From assembly GCA_002428735.1 (NCBI GenBank), contig DIXO01000059.1, positions 62,001-126,000 on the forward strand: a stretch of 64,000 nt of DNA, written 5' to 3'. Origin of the DNA: Syntrophaceae bacterium UBA6078. Lineage in GTDB: Bacteria; Desulfobacterota; Syntrophia; Syntrophales; UBA2210. A program made the translations under genes and the position numbers. The notes beneath the pieces were generated by a model. The model did not search any database. It worked only from the letters and a program-made list of their open reading frames with translations, and had not been told where the DNA came from. Shown here piece after piece: positions 25,163 through 34,178 of this stretch. Position 1 is the first letter of the stretch. Every line of letters begins with the position of its first letter.

Positions 25163-28096
25163 TTACAGCACTTTCACAGGCGTCAGGACGGGGATAACGC
25201 CTTCGGCGGCTTCCCGGATGGCACCCTCTGAACCCAGAACCTTCACCAGCGCGCGGTCTTTCACCACGTCCAGAACGTCGGCGAAGCGCCTGAAGTCTTC
25301 CTGTGTGGTGGCAAAAATCTCGTCGCGCAGCTGCTGGATATCCTCGTCGGTATTCCCGGTCAGGTACCGGACCATGGAGGTATATCCCTTGGCGTCGGGA
25401 AACATATAGGCATCCATATCACCGATGGCCCCAATGATTCCCTTGCGCAGTTCATCGCTGCTCAGCGGTGAGTTTCGCAGGAACCCCGCTGTTCCGTCAA
25501 AGGCCTCTATGGTTTTCAGGAGATTCGGATCACGATAGGACAGGAAGGTCAACACGCCGGAGAATTTATCAAAATTACAGAAGGCGCCATACGCGCCCCC
25601 CCGCACCCGCACCTGATCCCACAGCCAGGACGCGCGGAGATACCGGGTAATGACCCGGGCAGAGCCGTGATAGGTATATCCCGCCTGGTACAGATCAGAT
25701 CCCTTCCCCACATAATTTATCTGAGAGGGGACAATGAGCCCTTCGTGGCTGGGGATCTCCGTCTCCGGGGCAAGCGGCGCGGCAGGATCAGGTCCCGTAA
25801 CGGGCGATTCGGATGGCAATGCATCGAGAAAATCAGAGAGACGCGGCCGCGTCTGTTCCCACCCCGCCTCATCGACCGTCACGTTACAGAGCATGGCCCC
25901 TCGGTTGACCAGGACACGTTTCATCTCTTCGAGTGTGGCATGGACGGCAGGCCATTCCTTCTCTACCCGCCGGGCAAGGTCCCGCAGGAAAAAGAGATAA
26001 CTGATCCCGTTCATCTGTTCAGAGAGTCGGCCGGCCTCGTTAAAATGCGCTCTCAGGCGCAGGTTGACAATCTGGTGCCCGCCGGGGATCAGGGACTGCT
26101 CCTGCCGGGCCTTTTCTTCCAGAAGCATCTGCTTGAACCGCTCACGGTTGTCCAGCCTCACATCCATCAGGATGTCTCTGATGATATCAAAAAGTTCTCC
26201 CGCCTGCGGCACCACCGCCTTTCCGCAGAGGAAGAGCCGGGCCTCCGCCCCGCTGTGCGTGTCTTTCACGGCCGACACAAAGAGCGAGGGATGAATCCCC
26301 CCCGTCTTTCGGTCGATTCTCTGCGACAGGGCAACGTAATCCTCAGCCTTCGTGCCCATTTCCAGAAGGGCTCTGCTGAACAGGGGTATATACGGCACAT
26401 AGCGTCGCGGCAGGGAGCGCAGATCCAGACCGATTTCCGTATACACGATCCCGCTGGTCGCCAAGTCGTGATAGAGCACTCTGGTGTCTCCCTCGTCCAG
26501 AACGGCAATCGGTATCGTCCGGTTCCGCTTCTCCAGATCGGCGATCTGCAGAGTAGGTATGGTTGCCAGGGCCTCGGGAGTGTCCGGCGCTTCCTGCATC
26601 TTTTTGAGGTGTATCGTATTTTCAATGATACCCTGCAATCCGTCCGGGCCGACCGATTGGCGTACGGCATGAAGCCGTTCCTTTTCCGCCGCCTCCGTTT
26701 TCCGTTCCAGCTCCGGGTCCGGGCGTATGATAACCGTGGCGCGGTGAGGATTTCCCAGAAAAAACTCCCCGATCAACTTCTCAAAAAACGGCTGCTTCCG
26801 GCCGACGCGAGCCTTGATCTCCGACAGGAGTGATTCGAAGGAGAGGAGCGCGAGGGGATCGCCGTCGTACAGCCAGGTCGTCATCGCTCTCAGCATCAGC
26901 ACAAGACCGCGGGGGTAACTCCCCGTGTTGTTTTCACGGAGGCTGAACTCGATGGTGTTCAGGGCCGCCTCCACCGCCCCCGGATCGATCCCGTCCTGCG
27001 CCAACTGTTTCAGGGTCTCCAGTATGAGCGTCTCAACGGCGTCCTCCTGCCCCGCCTTGATCCCTTTCAGCCCCACGGAGAAAAAGAGCTGCCGCAGCTC
27101 CCCCTCCAGCCCCCCGCCGGTCACGTCCTCTCCCAGCCCCGATTCGATCAGGGCCTTGCGCAGGGGTGAGCCGGGGGTGCCGAGAAGGATATATCCCAGG
27201 ATGGTGAGCGCCATGGTCGTGACGGCATCGGTCGTTTCGCCCAGGACCCAATTGACGGTCATCATGCTCCCGGCTTCATCGCCCGCGGAGGCATACAAAC
27301 GCTCGATCCGTCGGGGATTTTCAAAGCGTGACTGAGGGGATACCGTTGAATCAACCTCTATTTTTTCAAAGTCTTTCAGATATTCGTCTAGGAGCCGCAG
27401 CCGCTCCCCGGGGTCGTCATCGCCGGAAAAGAAAATCCGCGCGTTGGAGGGATGATAGTAGGTCCGGTGAAACTCGCTGAATTGCTCATAGGTCAGTTCG
27501 GGAATCACCGTGGGATCGCCTCCGGAGTCCAGTCCGTAGGTGGTATCGGGGAAGAGGGCCTGTTGCGAATATTCCGCCAGGACCCGGTCGGGGGACGAGT
27601 TCGCCCCCTTCATCTCGTTGAACACCACTCCTTTGTACACCAGCGGCCCATCGGGGTTTTCCATCTCATAATGCCATCCCTCCTGCTGAAAGATCTCAGG
27701 AGTGATCCGCGGATAGAATACCGCGTCCAGATAGACGTCGATCAGATTGTAAAAATCCTGAAGATTCTGGCTTGCCACGGGGTAGCAGGTTTTGTCGGGA
27801 TAGGTGAAGGCGTTGAGGAAGGTCTGGAGGGAACCCTTAAGTATCTCCACAAAGGGTTCCTTCACCGGATACTTACGGGAACCGCAGAGGACGGAATGCT
27901 CCAGAATGTGAGGGACGCCGGTGGAATCGCGTGGCGGCGTGCGGAAGGTGATGCCGAACACCTTGTTTTCGTCATCATTGATCATTGACAGCAGTTCGGC
28001 GCCGGTCTTCACGTGCCGGTACCACCGTGCCTGTGTTTTCAATTCGTCGATGTATCGCTCCCGCAGGAGCTCGAACCCATGGAATTGGTTTGTCAT
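25163..28096 (-). CDS. insulinase-family M16C peptidase (PreP-like)
   Basis: 977 residues, matching the full PreP/M16C length with two M16 halves in one chain. The inverted zinc motif HILEH is at residues 63-67 within VPHILEHSVLCGSRKYPVKEPFVEILKGSLQTFLNAFTYPDKT, and the downstream Glu (FNEMKGANSSPDRVLAEYSQQ region) provides the third ligand. The second half has lost the motif, as usual. M16C enzymes degrade short unstructured peptides inside a closed chamber. No signal peptide, so a cytoplasmic location is likely. Single gene. Confidence 0.92.
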   Translation of the reverse strand: MTNQFHGFELLRERYIDELKTQARWYRHVKTGAELLSMINDDENKVFGITFRTPPRDSTGVPHILEHSVLCGSRKYPVKEPFVEILKGSLQTFLNAFTYPDKTCYPVASQNLQDFYNLIDVYLDAVFYPRITPEIFQQEGWHYEMENPDGPLVYKGVVFNEMKGANSSPDRVLAEYSQQALFPDTTYGLDSGGDPTVIPELTYEQFSEFHRTYYHPSNARIFFSGDDDPGERLRLLDEYLKDFEKIEVDSTVSPQSRFENPRRIERLYASAGDEAGSMMTVNWVLGETTDAVTTMALTILGYILLGTPGSPLRKALIESGLGEDVTGGGLEGELRQLFFSVGLKGIKAGQEDAVETLILETLKQLAQDGIDPGAVEAALNTIEFSLRENNTGSYPRGLVLMLRAMTTWLYDGDPLALLSFESLLSEIKARVGRKQPFFEKLIGEFFLGNPHRATVIIRPDPELERKTEAAEKERLHAVRQSVGPDGLQGIIENTIHLKKMQEAPDTPEALATIPTLQIADLEKRNRTIPIAVLDEGDTRVLYHDLATSGIVYTEIGLDLRSLPRRYVPYIPLFSRALLEMGTKAEDYVALSQRIDRKTGGIHPSLFVSAVKDTHSGAEARLFLCGKAVVPQAGELFDIIRDILMDVRLDNRERFKQMLLEEKARQEQSLIPGGHQIVNLRLRAHFNEAGRLSEQMNGISYLFFLRDLARRVEKEWPAVHATLEEMKRVLVNRGAMLCNVTVDEAGWEQTRPRLSDFLDALPSESPVTGPDPAAPLAPETEIPSHEGLIVPSQINYVGKGSDLYQAGYTYHGSARVITRYLRASWLWDQVRVRGGAYGAFCNFDKFSGVLTFLSYRDPNLLKTIEAFDGTAGFLRNSPLSSDELRKGIIGAIGDMDAYMFPDAKGYTSMVRYLTGNTDEDIQQLRDEIFATTQEDFRRFADVLDVVKDRALVKVLGSEGAIREAAEGVIPVLTPVKVL

Positions 28097-28390
28097 TTTT
28101 CACGCTACTCCTGATTGGTGTGCCAGCGGCTGTTGAGTACTATATCCTGATTCCTCTGAGGGCGCAACAGGTCAAACCGCCATGGCACACCAATAATATA
28201 CGTGTCCATAGGGGATACCGTTGCGATCCGGTGTCCTCTGACAGATTACCCGCGCTCGTCGCGCCTCCATCCAGTCAAAGATATCCTTGTGGTAGCATGG
28301 CGATTACTATAAGATTAAAAGCGCAAAGAGAAAGCGCAACACCGGGCTGGAGATCGATATATGATTATCAGATAATGCGTGGGGGAAAAC

Positions 28391-29155
28391 ATGAAAACAG
28401 TAAACTTTTCTCTGGACGGGAAGGTGGCGCTGGTGACCGGAGCAAGCAGGGGAATCGGCAAAGCAATCGCAATAACACTGGCGGAATACGGGGCGAAGGT
28501 CGTTCTTGTCAGCAGAAAATTCGATGCACTCACTCAGGTTGCGGAAGCAATTAGGGCAATCGGTGGCGAGGCTGTTCCTATCGCTTGCAACATGGGACGG
28601 CACGACCAGATCGGGGAACTCTTCAACAACGTGCAGGAACAGTTAGGGAGGCTGGACATCCTCGTTAACAACGCTGCAACCAATCCATACTTTGGCGACA
28701 TGCTGGGAGCCGATGAGGCAGTCTGGGACAAGACGAACGATGTGAACCTGAAGGGTCCCTTCTTCATGATACAGCATGCAGCTAAAATAATGACCAAAAG
28801 CGGCGGCGGGACTATTGTGAACGTATCATCGGTGAATGGGATCAGCCCTGCCCCCTTCCAGGGGATCTACTCTATTACAAAGGCTGCTCTGATCAGTATG
28901 ACAAAGGCCTACGCCCAGGAACTCGCCGGGGCAAACATCAGGGTCAACGCCATTCTGCCGGGGCTGACTGAAACAAAATTCGCCTCGGCTCTCTTCACAA
29001 ACGAGGAGATTTACAATCTCGCGATCGCGAAGGTGCCGCTCAACCGGCACGCGGTCCCCATGGAGATGGCAGGGGCGGTACTGTACCTCGTCTCCGGTGC
29101 CTCGTCATACACGACGGGGACCTGCATCGTCTGCGACGGCGGGATGCTTATCTAA
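28391..29155 (+). CDS. short-chain dehydrogenase/reductase (SDR)
   Basis: 254 residues from the ATG at 28391 with GGGGA before it; an in-frame GTG at 28379 is less likely. ALVTGASRGIGKAIAITLA is the NAD(P) TGxxxGxG motif, ILVNNAATN the NNAG-like motif (NNAA here), VSSVNG...YSITKAALISMTKA the Ser-Tyr-Lys catalytic set. The Arg following RGIGK and at SRKF suggests NADP. Classical SDRs interconvert alcohols and ketones; the substrate is not inferable. Single gene, convergent with the selenoprotein gene 34 bp away. Confidence 0.9.
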   Translation: MKTVNFSLDGKVALVTGASRGIGKAIAITLAEYGAKVVLVSRKFDALTQVAEAIRAIGGEAVPIACNMGRHDQIGELFNNVQEQLGRLDILVNNAATNPYFGDMLGADEAVWDKTNDVNLKGPFFMIQHAAKIMTKSGGGTIVNVSSVNGISPAPFQGIYSITKAALISMTKAYAQELAGANIRVNAILPGLTETKFASALFTNEEIYNLAIAKVPLNRHAVPMEMAGAVLYLVSGASSYTTGTCIVCDGGMLI

Positions 29156-29189
29156 ACCGTTCCTGACAGGGCAGAGGGAACCTGCCTGG

Positions 29190-29708
29190 TTAAATCTTTC
29201 CTTGGTGAGCCATCGCGTTGCACTGTTTCATGACGAAGGGGAGAAAGACGTCGCAGGTTTGCTTCCAGTCTTGGTTCCGCATGCGGCGCTCGATGTCTTC
29301 AGGATTCGCGTAATCGCAACCTGACAATGTGCGGCAATCCGTACTTCCGAATTCTTTCAGAAAAGCCTGGTAAAGCCCCGCCACGCCAGCGATGGCCCGC
29401 TCCCTGTCGGTCCCATGATCCTCCGGGACCCCCCTTCTGCCTCTTCCGCACCGAAGACCGATCGCCGCGCTGCTCCCGATCAGAAGCCCGCAGGTCGTCT
29501 GCCCCATGGCGATAGCGCCCATGTACCCCGCCGTGGCCCAGGAACATTGTTTTTTCGGGAGATTCCACAGATCCTGCAGACCCTGCAGTGTGGCCTCGGC
29601 TCACGTGTATCGGTGCATCCGCGTAAATGCCGCCGCAAGAATCGTATCGAAGTTGCCCTGTTCCATATTAATAGGTGCTGCTCCCATTGTATGAACAGAA
29701 GCGGTCAT
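29190..29708 (-). CDS. selenocysteine-containing C_GCAxxG_C_C redox protein (in-frame TGA)
   Basis: Read from the ATG at 29708 (overlapping the DUF6125 stop as ATGA) the frame gives 172 residues with one internal TGA at 29603-29601, codon 36. Around it: FTRMHRYT-[TGA]-AEATLQGLQDLW, then AMGQTTCGLLIGSSAAIGL, DCRTLSGCDYANPED and TCDVFLPFVMKQC. This is the complete C_GCAxxG_C_C pattern (x-CAEA-x-L ... TCG ... DCR-x-L-x-GCD), with TGA exactly at the first conserved Cys. The hairpin at 29565-29593 resembles fdhF SECIS, so TGA should be read as selenocysteine. A pseudogene is the alternative, but no other damage is visible. Activity in the family is unproven; redox is inferred from the Cys pattern. 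Confidence 0.82.
29565..29593 (-). promoter_or_regulatory. bacterial SECIS-like hairpin
   Basis: Starting eight bases after the TGA on the minus strand: outer stem CCACA with TGTGG, inner stem CTGCA with TGCAG around a GGGTC loop (or CTGCAG paired with CTGCAG around GGT), and a four-base GATC bulge on the 3' side. The apical GG lies about 18-21 bases after the TGA, as in E. coli fdhF, whose tip reads TGCA-GGTC-TGCA. SelB recognises the loop G and U; both are present. Confidence 0.75.
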
Positions 29709-30457
29709 TCCTGCCGGGGTATCGTGAAACGCCAGGCGCAGAACCATTCTTTCGGATGAGGGTCCGGGGGACACCCGACGCATTCGGTGTGTATCCGGGG
29801 ATCGATCCCCTCCGCGAAGCGGCTGTATTCCACCAAGCCGGCGGACTTGCAGGGATAATCTTCAAGTCCCTTCCGCTTGCGCGCTGACTGAACGCGGCAG
29901 TCATTCATCCGGAAGATAATGCTGTCTGGGCTCTCATCAACGATGGACTGCACATTGACGCTTGCGTACATTCTGAACTGGAGCGCCCTTTTCAGCCCTT
30001 CGATTCCCGAACACTCGGGCAGGCCCAGAATCTGCCTGATGGACCACGCTTCGAAGGGGGAAAAGCGCGTCCAGCAGGAATCATTGCACCGCTTGGCATC
30101 ATTCATTCCGTGGATAGCCTCGACCGCTTGGAACCATACCCCATCTCCGGCGATCCAGTTCGCACCGAGGGCGCCAACCAGTTCAAGGAGTTGATCCCGG
30201 GTCATATCGAGGAGCGGCGCTGGGATTTTTCCCCTCATCTCGAAACCGAGGACCCGTGAAAGTCGCTTCATCTGCACGTCATAGCTATCGCTCCAAGCCA
30301 TCTTCATGATTTCCAGCGCTTTCTCGAATCCCATCTGGTGTTCTACCTCTCTGAACCAGAGGGTGTGGTGTACCATCGTGCGATGCGCCATGTCGATAAT
30401 CAAGAGCGCCAGTTCCTCATGGCCCAGTCCTTCAATAGCTTGTCTTTCGTTACCCAT
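29705..30457 (-). CDS. DUF6125-like protein, Cys-rich
   Basis: 250 residues from the ATG at 30457, chosen because GAGGAG stands nine bases before it (the frame runs to 30526). Recognised by GDGVWFQAVEAIHGMNDAKRCNDSCWTRFSPFEAWSI, FRMNDCRVQSARKRKGLEDYPCKSAGLVEY and RIHTECVGCPPDPHP, which I recall as the DUF6125 family of Deltaproteobacteria; function unknown. The paired Cys (CNDSC, DC, PC, ECVGC) suggest a metal or iron-sulfur site. It lies between a NUDIX gene and the selenoprotein gene and is translationally coupled to the latter, so a joint redox role is likely (inference). Confidence 0.75.
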   Translation of the reverse strand: MGNERQAIEGLGHEELALLIIDMAHRTMVHHTLWFREVEHQMGFEKALEIMKMAWSDSYDVQMKRLSRVLGFEMRGKIPAPLLDMTRDQLLELVGALGANWIAGDGVWFQAVEAIHGMNDAKRCNDSCWTRFSPFEAWSIRQILGLPECSGIEGLKRALQFRMYASVNVQSIVDESPDSIIFRMNDCRVQSARKRKGLEDYPCKSAGLVEYSRFAEGIDPRIHTECVGCPPDPHPKEWFCAWRFTIPRQE

Positions 30458-30479
30458 ATAGAGACTCCTCATGTGTCTG

Positions 30480-31031
30480 CTATTCAACCTTTTGATATTC
30501 CATGTAAAATCGATAGAAGGCAGCAAGGATCAGAGAATTCGTGATTGCTCCGCCGCGAATGAGACCGGGAACCTCCTTCAGTGGATACAGGACCACCCCT
30601 ATATCCTCTTTCTCGTCCAGGTGCTGGGTCCCTTCGAGCATGACATTCTTCGCGATAAAGGTGTAACAGCGGTTATTCTGGAGTGCGGGATTTGGGTGTA
30701 CCCACCCAAGAGGAATCAACTCTGTTTCCCGGTAGCCGGTTTCTTCCCGGAGCTCCCGGCTGGCTGCTCCCGCGGGGGTATCATGATCTTCAATGAGACC
30801 TCCCGGAATTTCCAGTGTGATATCGCGGATTCCATGGCGGTATTGTTCTATCAGCACTACCTTTTGATCGACGGTAATGGGAATGACGTTCACCCAGTCA
30901 AGCGACTCGACAATAAAGAAATCATGCGTTTCCCCTGTCCGGGGTGAGCGCGCCCGATCAGTTCGCACATCGAATACCCTGCATGCTGTTACCGGGCTGG
31001 CTGAAAGGATCTTCCAGAGTTGAGGAGCCAT
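30480..31031 (-). CDS. NUDIX hydrolase (ADP-ribose pyrophosphatase-like)
   Basis: 183 residues. The Nudix box is GLIEDHDTPAGAASRELREETGYRETEL, with the REL-x-EE-x-G metal-binding core intact. VVLIEQYRHGIRDITLEIPGG is the preceding strand typical of ADP-ribose/ADP-sugar hydrolases (YRH, E-IPGG). Hydrolyses a nucleoside diphosphate linked to another moiety. It is the first gene of a leftward three-gene group with DUF6125 (22 bp on) and the selenoprotein. Confidence 0.88.
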   Translation of the reverse strand: MAPQLWKILSASPVTACRVFDVRTDRARSPRTGETHDFFIVESLDWVNVIPITVDQKVVLIEQYRHGIRDITLEIPGGLIEDHDTPAGAASRELREETGYRETELIPLGWVHPNPALQNNRCYTFIAKNVMLEGTQHLDEKEDIGVVLYPLKEVPGLIRGGAITNSLILAAFYRFYMEYQKVE

Positions 31032-31323
31032 GCATTCTCCTGTTCACATAAGAAATGGCGGTACCCTGTCAGTGATTAGCGTGTGCGTACCGTAGTTGAA
31101 AAAATGTTACCGGTCAAGCAATAATACAATAACCAATCAGGCGGATATGCACGGTACCAGCAGACAAAATGCTGTGCGACTTATTTCGTTGACTCGCCAA
31201 CCCCGTTTTCTTATATTCTTCACCCGCAACAGATTGTCTGTTGATATAATTGGCTCGGCACACCGAGACCTCAGAAAGCGGCTCACGAGTTCATGGGGCG
31301 GCAGAAAGAGAAAGGTTAAACCA

Positions 31324-31743
31324 ATGTCTGATTACTCTGTATATCTGAAGCAACTCCAGTCCGGCGATCATACCCGCAACCGCTTTCTGGAGTTTATGGG
31401 AATGACTCTTGAAGAACTCAAGGATGGATACGCCCGCTTCTCCCTTCAGATTAAGGAAGACTTCATGCAAGGGGGTGGCGTAATGCAGGGTGGCCTCATT
31501 GTTGCCATGGCTGACGAAACCATGGCCCATGCCATCATGACGGTACTCAATCCCCATGAGAATATTGTAACGGTAGAATTGAAAAATAATTTTATCGCAC
31601 CCGCTATACAAGGAGCGCTTGCCGCGGAAGCCACCGTTTTCCGGAAGGGGCGCTCCCTCGTGATCGCCGATTGTTTGGTGACGGATGGTACCGGCCAAAT
31701 CATTTCCCGGGCAACGTCCACGTTTTTGATCCGCAGAGCATGA
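31324..31743 (+). CDS. PaaI-family hotdog thioesterase
   Basis: 139 residues from the ATG at 31324 with AAAGG before it; the frame's upstream extension to 31096 is not protein-like. EDFMQGGGVMQGGLIVAMADETMAHAIM is the hotdog helix of PaaI/YdiI thioesterases, with the catalytic Asp/Glu in ADE; the usual HGG is MQGG, so the His that orders the substrate is replaced by Gln. VTVELKNNFIAPAIQGALAAEATVFRKGRS follows. Such enzymes hydrolyse acyl-CoA thioesters; substrate unknown. Divergent from the NUDIX gene. Confidence 0.82.
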   Translation: MSDYSVYLKQLQSGDHTRNRFLEFMGMTLEELKDGYARFSLQIKEDFMQGGGVMQGGLIVAMADETMAHAIMTVLNPHENIVTVELKNNFIAPAIQGALAAEATVFRKGRSLVIADCLVTDGTGQIISRATSTFLIRRA

Positions 31744-31889
31744 TTTGATCGCCTGCACAAACGCTTGGAAACTCAGCAATTGAAACCACAACTGGCGGAT
31801 TCAACCGTCTCGTTATAATCCGAGACACCATATCACGTATCAATGTGCAGTCAGAATGGATCTTCAAGATGGCGTATTGCGGCTGCGTA

Positions 31890-32384
31890 TCAATGCCCGT
31901 GCGCGGCTTCCGATTCCTCGTATGTTTTGTGTATCGTGCCAGCGGGGTGCTCGGGTGGACCATACAGCACATACACCTTGAGAGGCTTATCTCCCACATT
32001 GATAATGTTATGCCAGAAACCCGCAGGGATTAAAATCGCCCAGTCACCCGACACCTTCTCGTCAAAGGTCATGACATCTTTGGTTTTGCCCATCACGACC
32101 CGTGCATTCCCCTCTTCCACGCGGATAAACTGATCTCCCGAATCGTGCTTTTCGAGTCCTATCTCTCCTTTGGGCTTAATTGCCATAACGGTCAATTGGA
32201 GATGCTGCCCTGTCCACTTTGCAGCTCGAAATTGCTCATTTTTTTCGGTCAGGTCTTCAATGTCAACTACCCAGGGCTGCTGGCCGTAATCCGTTGATTT
32301 TTGTTTTCCGCCCTTCTCGCCCGCCATTAGTGAGCCCACGGAAAGCAATATGCACAAAATAACAAGCACGGCTTTTTTCAGCAT
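31890..32384 (-). CDS. exported cupin-domain protein
   Basis: 164 residues from the ATG at 32384, preceded by GGAGG. Signal peptide: LKKAVLVILCILLSVGSLMAG, cleavage near residue 21. The cupin barrel follows: IGLEKHDSGDQFIRVEEGNARVVMG is motif 1 with a His, Gly and Glu, and GDWAILIPAGFWHNIINVGDKPLKVYVLYGPPEHPAG is motif 2 with the metal His. The C-terminus is a short His/Glu-rich tail. A small-molecule or metal-binding role in the periplasm is likely. Single gene. Confidence 0.82.
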   Translation of the reverse strand: MLKKAVLVILCILLSVGSLMAGEKGGKQKSTDYGQQPWVVDIEDLTEKNEQFRAAKWTGQHLQLTVMAIKPKGEIGLEKHDSGDQFIRVEEGNARVVMGKTKDVMTFDEKVSGDWAILIPAGFWHNIINVGDKPLKVYVLYGPPEHPAGTIHKTYEESEAAHGH

Positions 32385-32647
32385 TTCGATACCTCCTGTA
32401 CCAGTAAACACTCTCATAGAGTCACCTGCCCCAATCACCGGCGGAACCAGTATCGGGGGGACCATAGGAAAAACCGCACACCACGAGACACAAAACATGC
32501 CATGCGGCAACCGATCAAATAATGGCCAGTGCCGTTACGGCACGTGAGCATTATCTCTGGATATGTTAGAGTGATTATACTCGTTCCAAATCCTTTGTCA
32601 AGTAATTTTAGAGAGTTGAAGCGGCCATGCCATGGCTATTGCATTGT

Positions 32648-33976
32648 TCAGGGTTCAAAGTACTTTTTGGTTATTCCCTGTGCCGCTATAATACCCGAGA
32701 TGCCGGCTCCGACGATGCCACGGCTTTTCCCCGTGCCATCGCCGGCGACAAATATGCCGGGGATGTTTGTCTCAAGATCTCTATCTGTGGGGAAGTGCGT
32801 ATCGAAGAATTTGATTTCCGGTGCGTACATGAGGGTGGACGGGTGGAGAATGCCGGGGGCGATCTTGTCCAGCTTCTTGAGTGATTCCCAGAGATTATCC
32901 ATGATGCGGGCGGGCATCCCCAGAGAAATGTCTCCCGGGGTGGCGTTGCATGTGGCCTTGCAAATCCCAAATTGGCGGACGGTGCTGTCAAAATTTGCTA
33001 CGGAGCTTCTCCTGCCTTCCCGAAAGTCTCCAATTCGCTGAACGACCGGTTTCCCTCCGCCAAGGAGGAAAAACTGTTTGGCTATCATCTGCCCGAATTC
33101 AGTCGTGTCGGAAAAAGGTTTGGTGAGCGCGATGGTGTTGATCAACGCGAAATTGGTATTCTTCGTCTTTCTTCGGGAAAGAGCATCGCCGTTGACCAGT
33201 TTGAACTGGAGATAGTTCTCCATCCGAACCCGGCCGCCGGGGTTTGTGCAAAAGGTTCTGACCCGGTCGTCGTGTCTCCCGGTACGGAATATGAATTTGG
33301 GATCGTAGACGACATCGGTGATGGCGTCATAGAATTTCCGGTTGAGCTCAAGCCGGATTCCCACGTCGATGGGACCGAAGTTGTGCTCGATTCCCAGTTG
33401 CTTTGCCACGTCCCGGAACCAGTAGGCGCCGCTCCGCCCGGGGGCGGCGAGAACAATCTTCGTGGTGAAAGCAACTGCTCCCTGATCGCTCTTTCCGGTG
33501 ATACAATACCCTTTGCCCTTTTGTGTAATGGAGGAAATCTCCATTCCGAGGAGGAAATCAGTATTTTTGAGATGACCCCTGAGATAGTCGACTACCGCCT
33601 TGCCATTGTCGGTTCCCCAGTGCCATTGTTCGGGGGCTATAAACTGAGCGTGGTGCTCTCGGGCGATTTCCTGCAATTCCTGAATTTTTTTGGTATGGTT
33701 GACAAAGGTGACCTGGCGGCATCGTGGAAATCCAGTGAGGATCCGTTTGATATCTTCCATCAATCCCTGTGCCGTGGCGCGATCAATCTGGAGTTCATCC
33801 AGATCGATTCCAATGCGATAGTCAAAATTCAGTTTGCCGTCATTGAGAAGTCCTCCGGCGGGGTAAGGGTAACGGTCGACAATGCCTATTTTGTCAACTC
33901 CCAACCGCTCAAGCCAGAGCGCGGCAAAAAGTCCTGCCGGGCCTGATCCGATGATCAGCACATGATACTGATTCAT
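32648..33976 (-). CDS. FAD-dependent oxidoreductase (COG2509-like)
   Basis: 442 residues. N-terminal VLIIGSGPAGLFAALWLERLG is the FAD GxGxxG; GIFVAGDGTGKSRGIVGAGISGIIAAQGI at the end is the flavin-closing GDG segment. Between them, KIVLAAPGRSGAYWFRDVAKQLG and FGPIDVGIRLELNRKFYDAITD match the uncharacterised FAD-dependent dehydrogenases grouped with geranylgeranyl-reductase-like proteins. Reaction unknown. Followed on the same strand by no close neighbour; a usp gene lies upstream with a 200-base gap. Confidence 0.75.
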   Translation of the reverse strand: MNQYHVLIIGSGPAGLFAALWLERLGVDKIGIVDRYPYPAGGLLNDGKLNFDYRIGIDLDELQIDRATAQGLMEDIKRILTGFPRCRQVTFVNHTKKIQELQEIAREHHAQFIAPEQWHWGTDNGKAVVDYLRGHLKNTDFLLGMEISSITQKGKGYCITGKSDQGAVAFTTKIVLAAPGRSGAYWFRDVAKQLGIEHNFGPIDVGIRLELNRKFYDAITDVVYDPKFIFRTGRHDDRVRTFCTNPGGRVRMENYLQFKLVNGDALSRRKTKNTNFALINTIALTKPFSDTTEFGQMIAKQFFLLGGGKPVVQRIGDFREGRRSSVANFDSTVRQFGICKATCNATPGDISLGMPARIMDNLWESLKKLDKIAPGILHPSTLMYAPEIKFFDTHFPTDRDLETNIPGIFVAGDGTGKSRGIVGAGISGIIAAQGITKKYFEP

Positions 33977-34178
33977 ATGAGCCCCTTTGTTTGCGGTATA
34001 TTTCAGGGGAAGCAGAAAGAGCGGTAAAGAACGGTTATCATGACGGGCACTCTATTCGGCGGAAGGCATCATCGACATCCGATGCAATATCCCGCAGAGG
34101 TCATGATTGTGCGGAAAGAATGGAATCTCGAACCGGTGGTGCACCCGCCGTTAAGATCGCCCCCGAGGGAGTCTTCCA

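Noticed and set aside
25667..26833. Plus-strand open frame (388 codons)
   Set aside because: Antisense of the M16C protease gene, whose family match is very strong.
29299..29604. Minus-strand open frame that looks like the N-terminus of the C_GCAxxG protein
   Set aside because: It is in a different frame; the true N-terminus is read through TGA from 29708.
32972..33946. Plus-strand open frame (324 codons)
   Set aside because: Antisense of the FAD-dependent oxidoreductase gene.
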